From NCBI RefSeq assembly GCF_022811705.1, contig NZ_CP094528.1, positions 3,782,001 to 3,846,000 of the forward strand: a stretch of 64,000 nt of DNA. Direction: 5' to 3'. Under the pieces are notes generated by a model, which searched no databases, was not told the origin of the DNA, and was given only the letters and a program-made list of their open reading frames with translations. Position 1 is the stretch's first letter. Every line of letters begins with the position of its first letter. Shown here in pieces: positions 26,100-35,615 of the stretch. The DNA comes from Agromyces larvae (GTDB taxonomy: Bacteria; Actinomycetota; Actinomycetes; Actinomycetales; Microbacteriaceae). Position numbers and translations under genes: made by a program.

Positions 26100-27731
26100 A
26101 TGAGTGAAGCTCTACCCATCGTGGAGATGCGCGGCATCTCCATCGAGTTCCCGGGCGTGAAAGCGCTGGACGGCGTGGATTTCCGTCTGTTCCAAGGCGA
26201 GGTCCACGCGCTGATGGGCGAGAACGGCGCCGGGAAATCGACGCTGATCAAGGCCCTCACCGGGGTCTACAAGATCGACAGCGGCTCCATCGTGGTTTCC
26301 GGTCAGGAACGTCAGTTCCACGGCACGGGCGATGCGCAGAACGCCGGCATCTCGACCGTGTACCAAGAGGTGAACCTGGTCGCGAATCTCTCGATCGGCG
26401 AGAACGTGATGCTCGGCCACGAGGTGCGCGGGGTGTTCGGCGTCAACTGGCGGGCGACGCATGCGGCCGCGACCGAAGCGCTCGCCCGACTCGGGCTCGA
26501 GCATCTCGACACGCACCGGCCGTTGTCGTCCCTGTCGATCGCGATGCAGCAACTCGTCGCGATCAGCCGGGCGATGGCGATCAAGGCGAAGGTGCTGATC
26601 CTCGACGAACCCACGTCGAGCCTCGACGCGGCCGAGGTCGAGGGCCTGTTCCGGGTCATGCGCTCGCTCCGCGACCAGGGCGTCGCGATCCTCTTCGTGT
26701 CGCACTTCCTCGATCAGATCTACGCCATCAGCGATCGCCTCACGATTCTGCGCAACGGGCGGTACGAGGGCGAACACCTCACGCGCGACCTCGATCGGCA
26801 CGCTCTCATCTCGACGATGATCGGCAAGGACCTCGGTGCGCTCTCCTCGCTCGGCGGCAACCGACGTGTCGAGGAGCGCGACTACGCCACCGAGGCGCCA
26901 CTTCTCACCGCGAAGGGGGTGGGCCGTCGTGGTTCGATCGAGCCCACCGACCTCGACCTCCATCGCGGCGAGGTCGTCGGTTTCGCCGGCCTCCTGGGCT
27001 CGGGCCGAACGGAACTCGCCCGCCTCCTCTACGGCGCCGACCGGGCGGAACAGGGAGAACTCACCCTGCACGGCAAGCTCATCGACATCAAGTCCCCATC
27101 AGATGGACTCGCCAAGCACATCGCCTTCTCGACCGAGAACCGTCGCGACGAGGGCATCATCGCGGATCTCACGGTGCGCGAGAACCTGATTCTCGCGGTG
27201 CAGGCGGAGCGCGGTTGGGCCCGTCCGATCCCGCGCAAAGAGCAGGACGAAATCGTGCAGCGGTACATCACCGCGCTGAATGTGCGGCCGACTGAACCGA
27301 ACCGCCTGATCCGAAACCTCTCGGGCGGCAATCAGCAGAAGGTCCTGCTCGGTCGTTGGCTCGCGACGAAGCCCGAATTGCTCATCCTCGACGAACCAAC
27401 GCGCGGCATCGATGTCGGAGCCAAGGCCGAGATTCAGGAGGCCGTCGCTCAGCTCGCCGAAGACGGCGTCTCGGTCGTCTTCATCTCGTCCGAGTTGGAA
27501 GAGGTCGTGCGTTTGAGCGAGCGCATCGTCGTACTCAAAGACCACCAGAAGATCGGGGAGATCGTGAACGGTCCCGGTGTCACCGCGCAACAGGTCGTCG
27601 ACGTCATCGCGGCGCACGGTGTCGAGGCCTCGGTCGAGGGTGGCATCATCGATGCCGAGGAGGGACTCCACCCGACCGGGGATCTGCACCCGACCCCGCA
27701 TACTCCCGCCCCGGCGGAGGAGGAATCATGA
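26100..27731 (+). CDS. sugar ABC transporter ATPase, two-domain (second copy)
   Basis: A 543-residue double ATPase. The first half has a canonical GENGAGKST P-loop (about 42) and LILDEP; the second half has GLLGSGRTEL and LSGGNQQKVLLGRWL. It is close in sequence and length to the copy at 23227-24771 but has a longer proline-rich C-terminal tail (about 520-543). ATG 26100 opens the segment after the intercistronic hairpin. The stop overlaps the permease start (ATGA at 27728), so this copy is the one physically coupled to the permeases. Confidence 0.9.
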   Translation: MSEALPIVEMRGISIEFPGVKALDGVDFRLFQGEVHALMGENGAGKSTLIKALTGVYKIDSGSIVVSGQERQFHGTGDAQNAGISTVYQEVNLVANLSIGENVMLGHEVRGVFGVNWRATHAAATEALARLGLEHLDTHRPLSSLSIAMQQLVAISRAMAIKAKVLILDEPTSSLDAAEVEGLFRVMRSLRDQGVAILFVSHFLDQIYAISDRLTILRNGRYEGEHLTRDLDRHALISTMIGKDLGALSSLGGNRRVEERDYATEAPLLTAKGVGRRGSIEPTDLDLHRGEVVGFAGLLGSGRTELARLLYGADRAEQGELTLHGKLIDIKSPSDGLAKHIAFSTENRRDEGIIADLTVRENLILAVQAERGWARPIPRKEQDEIVQRYITALNVRPTEPNRLIRNLSGGNQQKVLLGRWLATKPELLILDEPTRGIDVGAKAEIQEAVAQLAEDGVSVVFISSELEEVVRLSERIVVLKDHQKIGEIVNGPGVTAQQVVDVIAAHGVEASVEGGIIDAEEGLHPTGDLHPTPHTPAPAEEES

Positions 27732-28822
27732 GCCGAGCAGCTCGAATCGCCTGGCTGCGAGAACTGATCCGCAAGCCGTTCTTCTGGGGCGTGATCGCGA
27801 TCCTCGCGCTCCTCGCCCTCAACGTTCTCAAAGACCCGAATTATCTCTCCATCACGGTGAACCCCGCGAACGGCAACCTCGTCGGCAACGTGATCGACAT
27901 CATCCGGGCGTCGGCACCGATCCTCATGATCGCGGTCGGCATGTCGCTCGTCATCGCGACCGGTGGTATCGATCTCTCGGTCGGCTCGTTGATGGCCGTC
28001 TCAGGTGCTGTGGCGATGGTCTTCATGAAGGAGGCGGGCCAGTCGGGTTCCGTGGGCGTGGCGCTGGGAGCCATCGGGCTCGCGCTGCTCGTCAGCGCCG
28101 TGCTCGGCGCGCTCAACGGCGTGCTAGTCGCCTACGTCGGCCTGCAACCGTTCATCAGCACGCTCATCATGATGCTCGCGGGCCGCGGCATCGCAAAGGT
28201 CATCACTGAAGGCCAGAACACGTCGGCGAGCAACGAGCCGTTCCGATGGATCGCGAACGGCTTCGTGCTCGGGCTTCCGGTCGTCTTCCTCCTCGCGATC
28301 GCGATCGTCGTCATCGTCGGACTCGTGGTGCGGCGCAGCGCTCTCGGTCTCATGATCGAGGCGATCGGCATCAATCCGAAGGCGAGTCGCATGGCGGGCA
28401 TCAAGCCGAGTGGCCTGTTGCTCACCGTCTATGTTCTGAGCGCGGTGCTCGCCGGCATTGCCGGCATCATGTCGGTCGGCACCGTCATGACGGTCGATGT
28501 CTCTCGCACCGGCTACCAGATGGAGCTCGACGCGATTCTCGCGGTCGTCATCGGCGGCACTTCGCTCGCGGGCGGCAAGTTCTCGATCGGCGGTGCCGCG
28601 GTCGGCGCACTGCTCATCGCCACCCTCGACAAGACCATCGTGTTCCTCGGCATCTCGTCGTCGGCGACCCCCGCGTTCAAGGCGATCGTGATCGTCCTGC
28701 TGTGCCTGCTGCAGTCGCAGCGGCTGCGGAGCTGGTTCGTTCAACGGCGCAGGCCCCCACGGCTGCGGCCCGATCCCGAGTCCGTTCCGTCACAGCAGGA
28801 GAAGCAGGAGGTGACGGCATGA
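27728..28822 (+). CDS. sugar ABC transporter permease 1 (YtfT-like)
   Basis: A 364-residue integral membrane protein of the BPD_transp_2 family with about eight to ten helices. It carries the family signature ATGGIDLSVGSL (about 77) and VIGGTSLAGG (about 276). The start overlaps the ATPase stop and the end overlaps the next permease (ATGA), so it is translationally coupled in a tight operon. It forms a heterodimeric channel with the following protein, as in YtfT/YjfF. Confidence 0.9.
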   Translation: MSRAARIAWLRELIRKPFFWGVIAILALLALNVLKDPNYLSITVNPANGNLVGNVIDIIRASAPILMIAVGMSLVIATGGIDLSVGSLMAVSGAVAMVFMKEAGQSGSVGVALGAIGLALLVSAVLGALNGVLVAYVGLQPFISTLIMMLAGRGIAKVITEGQNTSASNEPFRWIANGFVLGLPVVFLLAIAIVVIVGLVVRRSALGLMIEAIGINPKASRMAGIKPSGLLLTVYVLSAVLAGIAGIMSVGTVMTVDVSRTGYQMELDAILAVVIGGTSLAGGKFSIGGAAVGALLIATLDKTIVFLGISSSATPAFKAIVIVLLCLLQSQRLRSWFVQRRRPPRLRPDPESVPSQQEKQEVTA

Positions 28823-29874
28823 CCGCCGTACAGACCCCTCGCGCCGACGCGCCGGCCGAGGCATCCGCTGCGTCGAAGCTCATCGACCGTGGGAAGCGGG
28901 TCGTTTCGTCCAACCCGTCGGTGCTGCCCACGCTCGCGGCGATCGTGATCTTCGTCGCCATGGTGATCTACGGCGAGGTGGCGTACGGCCGCATCGTGCA
29001 GTACAACACGCTGTCGAACCTCCTGATCAACAACGCACACCTGATCATCCTCGCCGTGGCGATGACGTTCGTGATCCTCACCGGCGGCATCGATCTCTCG
29101 GTCGGATCGGTCATCGCGATTTCGAGCGTCGCCGGCGTCATGCTCGCCAATGCGGGCTGGAACCCCTGGGTCGTGATCCTCCTGATGGTGCTGATCGGCG
29201 CGGCGTTCGGCCTCGCCAGCGGCATCCTGATCCAGTACTTCAATGTGCAGCCCTTCATCGCGACGCTCGCCATGATGTTCCTCGGCCGTGGACTCGCATC
29301 GCTGCTCAGCACGCAACCCGAGCGGCTCGCCGACGACTCGCCGATCCTCTGGCTCGGCGAGCAGTTCAAGGTGATCGACGGTGAGAAGGTCAACGACGTG
29401 GTCGTCACACCGGGCGTGATCATCGCCGTCCTCGTCGTGCTGATCGCGTTCTTCGTGCTGCACCGCACACGCACCGGCCGCACGGTGTACGCGATCGGCG
29501 GCTCCGAGAACTCGGCGGCGCTGATGGGCCTCACCGTGCCGCGCACCAAGGTGCTCGTCTACGTCATCAGTGGCACCCTGTCGGGTGTCGCCGCCGTGGT
29601 CTACACCTCGCGTCTGGGCATCGCACAGAACATCACCGGCATCGGCTGGGAGCTCGACGCGATCGCCGCGACCGTCATCGGGGGCACGCTGCTGACCGGC
29701 GGGTACGGCTACGTGCTCGGGTCGGTGGTCGGCGCGCTCGTGCTCGGCCTGATGAACGTGCTGATCACCCGCGACGGTGGAATCCCGCCCGAGATGACGA
29801 CGATCATCACGGGCGGCATCCTGCTCGTGTTCGTGCTGCTGCAGCGTGCGGTGACCTCCAAACGACGTACCTGA
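28819..29874 (+). CDS. sugar ABC transporter permease 2 (YjfF-like)
   Basis: A 351-residue membrane protein of the same family, with TGGIDLSVGSV (about 91) and VIGGTLLTGGYG (about 285). The N-terminal 30 residues are hydrophilic. A four-base overlap links it to permease 1. It ends the operon; no clear terminator follows in the 90 bp before the next gene. Confidence 0.9.
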   Translation: MTAVQTPRADAPAEASAASKLIDRGKRVVSSNPSVLPTLAAIVIFVAMVIYGEVAYGRIVQYNTLSNLLINNAHLIILAVAMTFVILTGGIDLSVGSVIAISSVAGVMLANAGWNPWVVILLMVLIGAAFGLASGILIQYFNVQPFIATLAMMFLGRGLASLLSTQPERLADDSPILWLGEQFKVIDGEKVNDVVVTPGVIIAVLVVLIAFFVLHRTRTGRTVYAIGGSENSAALMGLTVPRTKVLVYVISGTLSGVAAVVYTSRLGIAQNITGIGWELDAIAATVIGGTLLTGGYGYVLGSVVGALVLGLMNVLITRDGGIPPEMTTIITGGILLVFVLLQRAVTSKRRT

Positions 29875-29964
29875 GTCGAGAACGCAGCCGCCCGACTGAT
29901 GTGGCCGAACACCACCATCACGCCACCCGGGTGGGTCGCCGGGCCCCGGTGGGAGGATGGGGGC

Positions 29965-30540
29965 ATGGGACTGCATATCACCGGTGATACCGCTGCCGAC
30001 GAGCTGCTGAGCGACGACGCGTTCGCGCTGCTCGTGGGCATGCTGCTCGACCAGCAGGTCGCGATGGAGACCGCGTTCGCCGGCCCGGCGAAGATCCGCG
30101 AGCGGCTCGGCGCCATCGACGCCGCGACCATCGCGGCGACCGATCCCGATCGGCTCGTCGAGGTGTTCCGGCAGACGCCGGCGGTGCACCGGTACCCCGG
30201 CTCGATGGCCGAGCGCGTGCAGGCGCTCGCCGCAGCCGTGCGCGACGACTGGGGCGGCGAGGCATCCGCGATCTGGACGCAGGGCGACCCGAGCGGAGCC
30301 GAGGTGCTGAAGCGGCTGAAGTCGCTGCCGGGCTTCGGCGACCAGAAAGCGCGCATCTTCCTCGCCCTGCTCGGCAAGCAGTGCGGACTGGATGCCCCGG
30401 GCTGGCGCGAAGCGGCGGGCGCCTACGGCGAGGAGGGGTCGTTCCGCTCGGTCGCCGACATCACGAGCCCCGAGTCGCTCGCGAAGGTGCGCGCCACCAA
30501 GCAGGCGGCGAAGCAGGCGGCCAAGGCCGCGAAGGGCTAG
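29965..30540 (+). CDS. HhH-GPD-type DNA repair protein
   Basis: A 191-residue protein of the HhH-GPD base-excision-repair superfamily. Visible parts are the helical core FALLVGMLLDQQVAMETAF near the N-terminus and a helix-hairpin-helix-like LKSLPGFGDQKARIF (about 112). The tail is lysine- and alanine-rich. Members of this actinobacterial group are shorter than EndoIII and lack its iron-sulphur cluster; the lesion is unknown. ATG 29965 follows GGGAGG. It is a single gene between the transporter operon and a two-component system. Confidence 0.75.
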   Translation: MGLHITGDTAADELLSDDAFALLVGMLLDQQVAMETAFAGPAKIRERLGAIDAATIAATDPDRLVEVFRQTPAVHRYPGSMAERVQALAAAVRDDWGGEASAIWTQGDPSGAEVLKRLKSLPGFGDQKARIFLALLGKQCGLDAPGWREAAGAYGEEGSFRSVADITSPESLAKVRATKQAAKQAAKAAKG

Positions 30541-30662
30541 ACGGATGCCTCGCCGGCGTGCCGTGCGCTCGCGGCGACCGGCGCAGGCGATACGACGGTA
30601 GGGGTCGAGGATGGCTCCGCAGGGGGATGCACCGCCGTGACCGGGCGGAGAGAGTGGGGGAC

Positions 30663-32147
30663 ATGATCGCCACCGTTGCGCCCGAGCCGTCCGACGCCCC
30701 CGAGCCGCCGCTGCCGCCCGCCGCCGCCGGGGGGCCGGCGCCGGCGCCCGGGGCCGCCGGAGAGCCGCCGCTGCCGCCCGCGGCACAACCCGCGCCCGCG
30801 GCCGAACCGTCGCGCTCGCCGGGGCGCGCCGAACCGTCGCCGCAGTCGAAGCGCGCCGCCCGGTCACCGCGCCGCCGCCTCATCGAGAGCGACGCGTGGC
30901 CCGGTGCCATCCTGCTGTGGTTCGTCACCGTGGCGGCCGCGGTGACGCTGTTCGCGGTCGGCGTGCCGATCGACGCGACGGTCTACGGGGTCCCCGTGGC
31001 GGCGGCGTTCGGGGTCGCACTGCTGCAGGCGGGCAGCCTGCCGCTGTCGTTGCGCTGGCCGTGGGCGGCGGTGGTCGCGTTCCTCGCGGGTCAGGTGCTG
31101 TTCGGCCTGCTCGGCGGCGCGAGCGCGGGCGCGCCGTGGCCGGTGGCCGTGCCGCAGATGGTGACGGCGTCGATGCTCGTGGGGCTCATCGCCTGGCAGG
31201 CGCGGGATCTCGCGGCGATCGTGCTCTGGGCAGGCGCGATCGTGGTGCCGCTGGGCGCCTCGTTCCTGCCCGATCGCGGGGCGACGCCCGACGGGGTGGT
31301 GGCGAACCTGGTCACGAGCGCGTCGGTGACCGCGGTCGTGCTCGGCCTCGGTCGCGCGGTCGCGGTCACCCGGCGGCGGTTCGCCGCGGCGATCGACGAG
31401 GAGCGTCGGGTCGGTGCCGCCGAGCACGAGCGTCGGCTCGTCGCCGAGGAGCGCACCCGCATCGCTCGAGAGCTGCATGATGTGGTCGCGCACCGGATGT
31501 CGATCATCCAGGTGCAGGCGACCAGCGCGCCGTACCGGCTGCCCGATCTCGATCCCGCCGCCGCCGCCGAGTTCGAGGAGCTCGCGGCGACGGCTCGCGC
31601 GGCGATGGCGGAGATGCGCGAACTGCTGACCGTGCTGCGCACGTCCGATGCCGAGGCCGAGACCTCGCCGCAGCCGGGCTTCGCCGAGCTGCCGACCCTC
31701 ATCGCGAGTGTCGAACGCGCCGGGCTGCCGGTCACGGCGCACCTCGAGGACCGTCTGCGGGGCGAGCTGGTCGGCCAGATCGCGTATCGCATCGTGCAGG
31801 AGGCGCTCAGCAACGTGCTGCGGCACGCGCCCGGCGCGACCGCGACGGTCGACGTGCACCGCGAGCGGGGCGCGGTGATCGTGGACGTCGAGAACACCCC
31901 GCCGGATGCCTCGAGCTCGCGCCCGGGCGACGGCGGCGACGCCGACCGAGGTCACGGCCTGCGGGGCATGCGCGAGCGGGCGCGTCTCGTCGCCGGCGCG
32001 CTCGAGGCCGGCCCGACGGACGCGGGCGGCTTCCGGGTGTACGCGGTGCTGCCGGCGGTGCACTCGATCGGCGCGGCCGACGCACCGGTCGAGTCGCCCG
32101 CCGAGCCGACCGCCGAGCCGACCGCGGAGGCAGGAGAGACCCCGTGA
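30663..32147 (+). CDS. two-component sensor histidine kinase (HisKA_3, NarL-type partner)
   Basis: A 494-residue membrane kinase. A proline/alanine-rich N-terminal region (1 to about 70) precedes about six membrane helices (about 78-235) and a coiled linker. The phosphoacceptor H272 lies in ARELHDVVAHRMS. A HATPase_c domain with EALSNVLRHAP and GHGLRGMRERA follows. The stop overlaps the response-regulator start (GTGA), so the two are coupled. The signal is unknown; the short extracellular loops suggest a membrane-stress or intramembrane cue. Confidence 0.88.
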   Translation: MIATVAPEPSDAPEPPLPPAAAGGPAPAPGAAGEPPLPPAAQPAPAAEPSRSPGRAEPSPQSKRAARSPRRRLIESDAWPGAILLWFVTVAAAVTLFAVGVPIDATVYGVPVAAAFGVALLQAGSLPLSLRWPWAAVVAFLAGQVLFGLLGGASAGAPWPVAVPQMVTASMLVGLIAWQARDLAAIVLWAGAIVVPLGASFLPDRGATPDGVVANLVTSASVTAVVLGLGRAVAVTRRRFAAAIDEERRVGAAEHERRLVAEERTRIARELHDVVAHRMSIIQVQATSAPYRLPDLDPAAAAEFEELAATARAAMAEMRELLTVLRTSDAEAETSPQPGFAELPTLIASVERAGLPVTAHLEDRLRGELVGQIAYRIVQEALSNVLRHAPGATATVDVHRERGAVIVDVENTPPDASSSRPGDGGDADRGHGLRGMRERARLVAGALEAGPTDAGGFRVYAVLPAVHSIGAADAPVESPAEPTAEPTAEAGETP

Positions 32148-32815
32148 CGATCACCGTGCTCGTCGCCGACGATCAGGCGATGGTGCGCGCCGGTTTCGCC
32201 GCGGTGCTCGACGCCCAGGACGGCATCGAGGTCGTCGGCCAGGCCGTCGACGGCACCGAGGCGGTGCGCCTCGCGCGCGAGCTGCGGCCCGACGTCGTGG
32301 TGATGGACGTGCGGATGCCGGGCATGAACGGCATCGAGGCGACGGCGGCGCTGCAGACGCCGCCGCGCTCGAGCGACTACGTGCCGAAGGTGCTCATGCT
32401 CACCACGTTCGACATCGACGAGTACGTGCACGCGGCGCTGCGCGCGGGCGCGAGCGGGTTCCTGCTGAAGGACGCGCTGCCCGATGAGGTGGCGCGCGCC
32501 GTGCGGGTGGTCGCCGAGGGCGACGCGCTGCTCGCGCCGAGCGTCACGCGACGGCTCATCGAGGACGTCGCCCGGCGCGCGCCGGCTCCGGTCGTCGACG
32601 AGCACCTGCTCGCGCAGCTCACGGCGCGCGAACGCGAGGTGCTGGAGCTCGTCGCCCGCGGTCGGTCGAACCAGGAGATCGCGGCCGAGCTGTTCATCGC
32701 CGAGCAGACGGTGAAGACGCATGTGTCGAAGATCCTGCAGAAGCTGGGCCTGCGCGATCGGGTGCACGCCGTGGTGTTCGCCTACGACACGGGCCTCGTG
32801 CGCCCCGCGCGCTGA
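32144..32815 (+). CDS. NarL/LuxR-type response regulator
   Basis: A 223-residue regulator with a receiver domain (phosphoacceptor D55 in VVMDVRMPG) and a C-terminal LuxR-type helix-turn-helix (LTAREREVLELVARGRSNQE, about 160-180). GTG 32144 overlaps the kinase stop by four bases. It pairs with the kinase at 30663. A 12-bp hairpin terminator follows at 32847. Confidence 0.92.
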   Translation: MTITVLVADDQAMVRAGFAAVLDAQDGIEVVGQAVDGTEAVRLARELRPDVVVMDVRMPGMNGIEATAALQTPPRSSDYVPKVLMLTTFDIDEYVHAALRAGASGFLLKDALPDEVARAVRVVAEGDALLAPSVTRRLIEDVARRAPAPVVDEHLLAQLTAREREVLELVARGRSNQEIAAELFIAEQTVKTHVSKILQKLGLRDRVHAVVFAYDTGLVRPAR

Positions 32816-32846
32816 GCGCGCGGTCGACCCTGCCCTCGTTCGGACG

Positions 32847-32874
32847 CGTTTCGGCGGGTCTTCCCGCCGAAACG
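32847..32874 (+). terminator. hairpin after the response regulator gene
   Basis: CGTTTCGGCGGG (32847-32858) pairs perfectly with CCCGCCGAAACG (32863-32874) across a TCTT loop. No T tract follows, as is common in high-GC genomes. Confidence 0.6.
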
Positions 32875-33055
32875 GGCCGAAACCCGTCCGAACGGTGGAT
32901 GAGCGCGCGGGCGGGAGGCGGGAGGGTGCGTGCCGACGCGTCCGCGACCGTACCGCGGTAGGGGGCGACGACCGCTCCCGGGCGTGATGCGCCGCCCGGA
33001 ACCGCGTTCCTAACCTGCCCGAGCGGGCGGAGACGCCGCCCGGGAGGAGCGCGAC

Positions 33056-34465
33056 ATGACCCTGACCGCTGACCGACCCGCCGCGGCGGCGGGTCCCGCC
33101 CCGGCGCCCGCTCCGGCGGCGCCCGCTCCAACGCCCGCCCCGACGCGCGACGGGGCGATCGACCTGGTGCGCGCAGCGTGCCTCGTCGTCGTGTTCGTGC
33201 TGCACGCCCTCATGGTCGGCGTGAGCATGGGGCCCGACGGCCCGGTGCTGGAGAACGCGCTCGAGGGGTGGGCGTGGTTCGCGCCCGCGACCTGGGTGGT
33301 GCAGATCATGCCGCTCTTCTTCGTGGTCGGCGGCTACGCCGGATGGACGTCGTGGCAGCGCACCCGCGCTCGCGGCGGCACGGCGACCGAGTTCGTGCGC
33401 GGCCGGATCGCACGGCTGGTGCGCCCGGCGATCGCGCTCATCGCGGTGGTCGGCGCGGCCCTCGCCGCCCTCGCGCTCGCGGGCGTCGCGCCCGACGTCG
33501 TCGCGACGGCATCCTTCCGGATCGGGCAGCCCCTCTGGTTCCTGGCGGTCTACCTCGCCTGCACGGCGCTCGTGCCGGCGATGGTGCGGCTGCACGAACG
33601 GATGCCCCGCGTTGCGCTCGCCGGCCTCGCGGTCGCGGTCGTCGCCGTCGACGTGCTTCGCGCGTCGACGGGCGTGGAAGCGGTCGGCTTCGCGAACCTG
33701 CTCTTCGTGTGGCTGCTCATGCAGCAGCTCGGCTTCCACCTCGCCGACGGATCCGTCGACCGGGTCGCGGCGCGGTCGCGGCGGTGGATCGCGGCGTCGG
33801 CGCTCGGGGCCCTGGCCCTGCTGACCCTCGCCGGGCCGTACTCGCCCGACCTGTTCGCGAACCTGAATCCGCCGACGCTCGTCCTCGTGGTGCTCGGCGT
33901 CGTGCAGCTCATGCTGTTCTCGCTGGCGCGCGCGGCGTTGCGGCGCTGGGCGGCCCGGCCCGTGCTCTCGCGGCTCGTCGCCCGGTTCGGGGAGTGGGGG
34001 ATGACCCTCTACCTGTGGCATCTGCCGGCGTTCGTGGGTCTCGCCGCGATCCTGCTCGTGCTGCACGGCGTGGTCGGGTTCGGCCTGCCCGAGCCGCTGA
34101 CTGCGGCGTGGTGGCAGACCCGGCCCCTCTGGCTGGTCACCGCGGCAGTCGTGACGGCCGGCCTCGTGCGCGTGTTCGCGCGATTCGAGCGGGGAAGCAG
34201 GGTGCGGCGCCCGTCATGGATGCCTCACCTGCCCGCCGGGGCGGCGGTGGTCGCCGGCATCCTGGGAGTCGGGATGGCGCTCGTCGTCGGGTTCGCGCCG
34301 GCGCCGGCGATCGCCGCCCTCGGTCTGCTCGGCGTCGCCCTCGTCGGATCCGCGGAGCGGGCGGGTCGGCCGGGGACTGCCATCATGGACGGATGCGCCC
34401 TGGCTCCCGTCGGCGGCCGGCCCCGCCGGTCGGCGCCGCCCGTTCGCGTCGAGCGCGGTTCGTGA
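33056..34465 (+). CDS. acyltransferase-3 family membrane protein
   Basis: A 469-residue integral membrane protein with about ten to eleven helices, of the acyltransferase-3 type that O-acylates surface glycans or lipids. The catalytic-type histidine lies in VVFVLHALMVG near residue 45, after the acidic DLVRA segment. The motif PLFFVVGGYAGW and the later LYLWHLPAF are also typical. The N-terminal 30 residues are proline/alanine-rich. It overlaps the downstream lipoprotein gene. The substrate is unknown. Confidence 0.8.
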   Translation: MTLTADRPAAAAGPAPAPAPAAPAPTPAPTRDGAIDLVRAACLVVVFVLHALMVGVSMGPDGPVLENALEGWAWFAPATWVVQIMPLFFVVGGYAGWTSWQRTRARGGTATEFVRGRIARLVRPAIALIAVVGAALAALALAGVAPDVVATASFRIGQPLWFLAVYLACTALVPAMVRLHERMPRVALAGLAVAVVAVDVLRASTGVEAVGFANLLFVWLLMQQLGFHLADGSVDRVAARSRRWIAASALGALALLTLAGPYSPDLFANLNPPTLVLVVLGVVQLMLFSLARAALRRWAARPVLSRLVARFGEWGMTLYLWHLPAFVGLAAILLVLHGVVGFGLPEPLTAAWWQTRPLWLVTAAVVTAGLVRVFARFERGSRVRRPSWMPHLPAGAAVVAGILGVGMALVVGFAPAPAIAALGLLGVALVGSAERAGRPGTAIMDGCALAPVGGRPRRSAPPVRVERGS

Positions 34466-35070
34466 CCGCCGCCGCCGTGGTCGCCGTCGTCGCGCCCGCG
34501 CTCGCCGGATGCGTCGTCGGGTTCGGCGGCGATCCTCCCACCGCGACGACGTCGACGGATGCCCCGCCCGATCCCGGCGCGCCGGCCACGCTCACCGCCC
34601 TCCAGGCGGGAGCCGAGCTGGACTGGGATCTGACGGCGCCGGTTCTGGCCGCTGCGATCGGCGCGGAGGAGGGCATGACGGTGGTGCCGCTCGATCGGTC
34701 GATCGACGTGGCGATCACCCTGCCGGCCGGGGTCTGGCACTCGACCGCCGACGAGATGACGATCGAGGTGGCGGCCGGCCGGCTCACCCGCCTGAACCTG
34801 TTCGCGACCGAGTCGGGCGGCGAGGCATCCGAGGCCCGGCTGCTCGCCGATGCGCCGGTGCTCGGTCTCGACGAGGCTCGCATCGAGACGTGGGCGGAGG
34901 ACGAGCTGCCCGCGGCCCTGGCGCCCGAACGCGCCGGCGGGGTGCGCGACCGCACCGGGTTCAACGGCGCATCCGGCGAGGTGACGACCTCGGTGCAGGT
35001 CAGCCTCGAGCCGGGGCCGGGGGGCGACGAGGCGATCCGTTTCTGGTACCTGCTCAGCCCGCCCGGCTGA
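34393..35070 (+). CDS. putative lipoprotein of unknown function
   Basis: A 225-residue protein with lipobox ALAGC, preceded by a hydrophobic core and an arginine-rich start. It has a proline/threonine-rich linker and a compact domain of unknown family. ATG 34393 gives the positive n-region expected of a signal peptide but overlaps the acyltransferase gene by 73 bp and has no clear ribosome site. GTG 34462 would give a GTGA overlap but no positive n-region. The 3' end overlaps the convergent gene at 35054 by 17 bp. No function is assigned. Confidence 0.6.
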   Translation: MRPGSRRRPAPPVGAARSRRARFVTAAAVVAVVAPALAGCVVGFGGDPPTATTSTDAPPDPGAPATLTALQAGAELDWDLTAPVLAAAIGAEEGMTVVPLDRSIDVAITLPAGVWHSTADEMTIEVAAGRLTRLNLFATESGGEASEARLLADAPVLGLDEARIETWAEDELPAALAPERAGGVRDRTGFNGASGEVTTSVQVSLEPGPGGDEAIRFWYLLSPPG

Positions 35071-35548
35071 GCGCGGCGCGCTCCGCCTTGCGTCGGCGGA
35101 TCGCGCCGATGCCGAACATCCACACGACGAGGGTCGGCACGATGCCCAGCAGCACCGCCATCGACGTATCGCGGACGAACACGTGGACCTCTGCGCCGGC
35201 CACGAGGGGCGCATCCGGTCGGGTCGGATCGATCCGCACTTCGACGGTTCCGCCCGTGACGTACTGTTCGGGGCAGGCGAGCCAGGCGACGCCGGCGTTC
35301 TCGCGGTGCGCGATCCCGCCGGTCGTGTAGTCCAGGGTGAGCACGCACGTGTCGATCGCGCGCGAGCCGCCGCCGACGTACTGCGCGACGATGGTCGCGG
35401 TGGTGCGTTCGGTGTAGCCGAACGCCATGGCGAGCCCGCCCACCACGGTGAGCAGCGAGATCAGCGCGGTGACCGACATCGCGACGATCCAGGCGGCGAC
35501 CTGTCCGCCGCCGACCGGCTTCGGCGGGTTGCGGCGTTCGCGGGGCAT
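35054..35548 (-). CDS. DUF3592-like membrane protein
   Basis: A 164-residue protein with one membrane helix near the N-terminus (about 18-45) and one near the C-terminus (about 128-150). The extracellular part contains CVLTLDYTTGG and VEVRIDPTRPDAP, a pattern seen in DUF3592 proteins. Function unknown. Confidence 0.6.
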   Translation of the reverse strand: MPRERRNPPKPVGGGQVAAWIVAMSVTALISLLTVVGGLAMAFGYTERTTATIVAQYVGGGSRAIDTCVLTLDYTTGGIAHRENAGVAWLACPEQYVTGGTVEVRIDPTRPDAPLVAGAEVHVFVRDTSMAVLLGIVPTLVVWMFGIGAIRRRKAERAALSRAG

Positions 35549-35615
35549 CCGTCGAGTGTATTGGCGTTGCCCGACGCGAGTGCGCGTCGCGATGCCGGCT
35601 CGCGGCGCGGTCGCG

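Noticed and set aside
33178..34392. Extension of the lipoprotein frame upstream through the acyltransferase gene
   Set aside because: The upstream part is arginine/alanine-rich shadow sequence. The lipobox and signal peptide fix the true start near 34393 or 34462.
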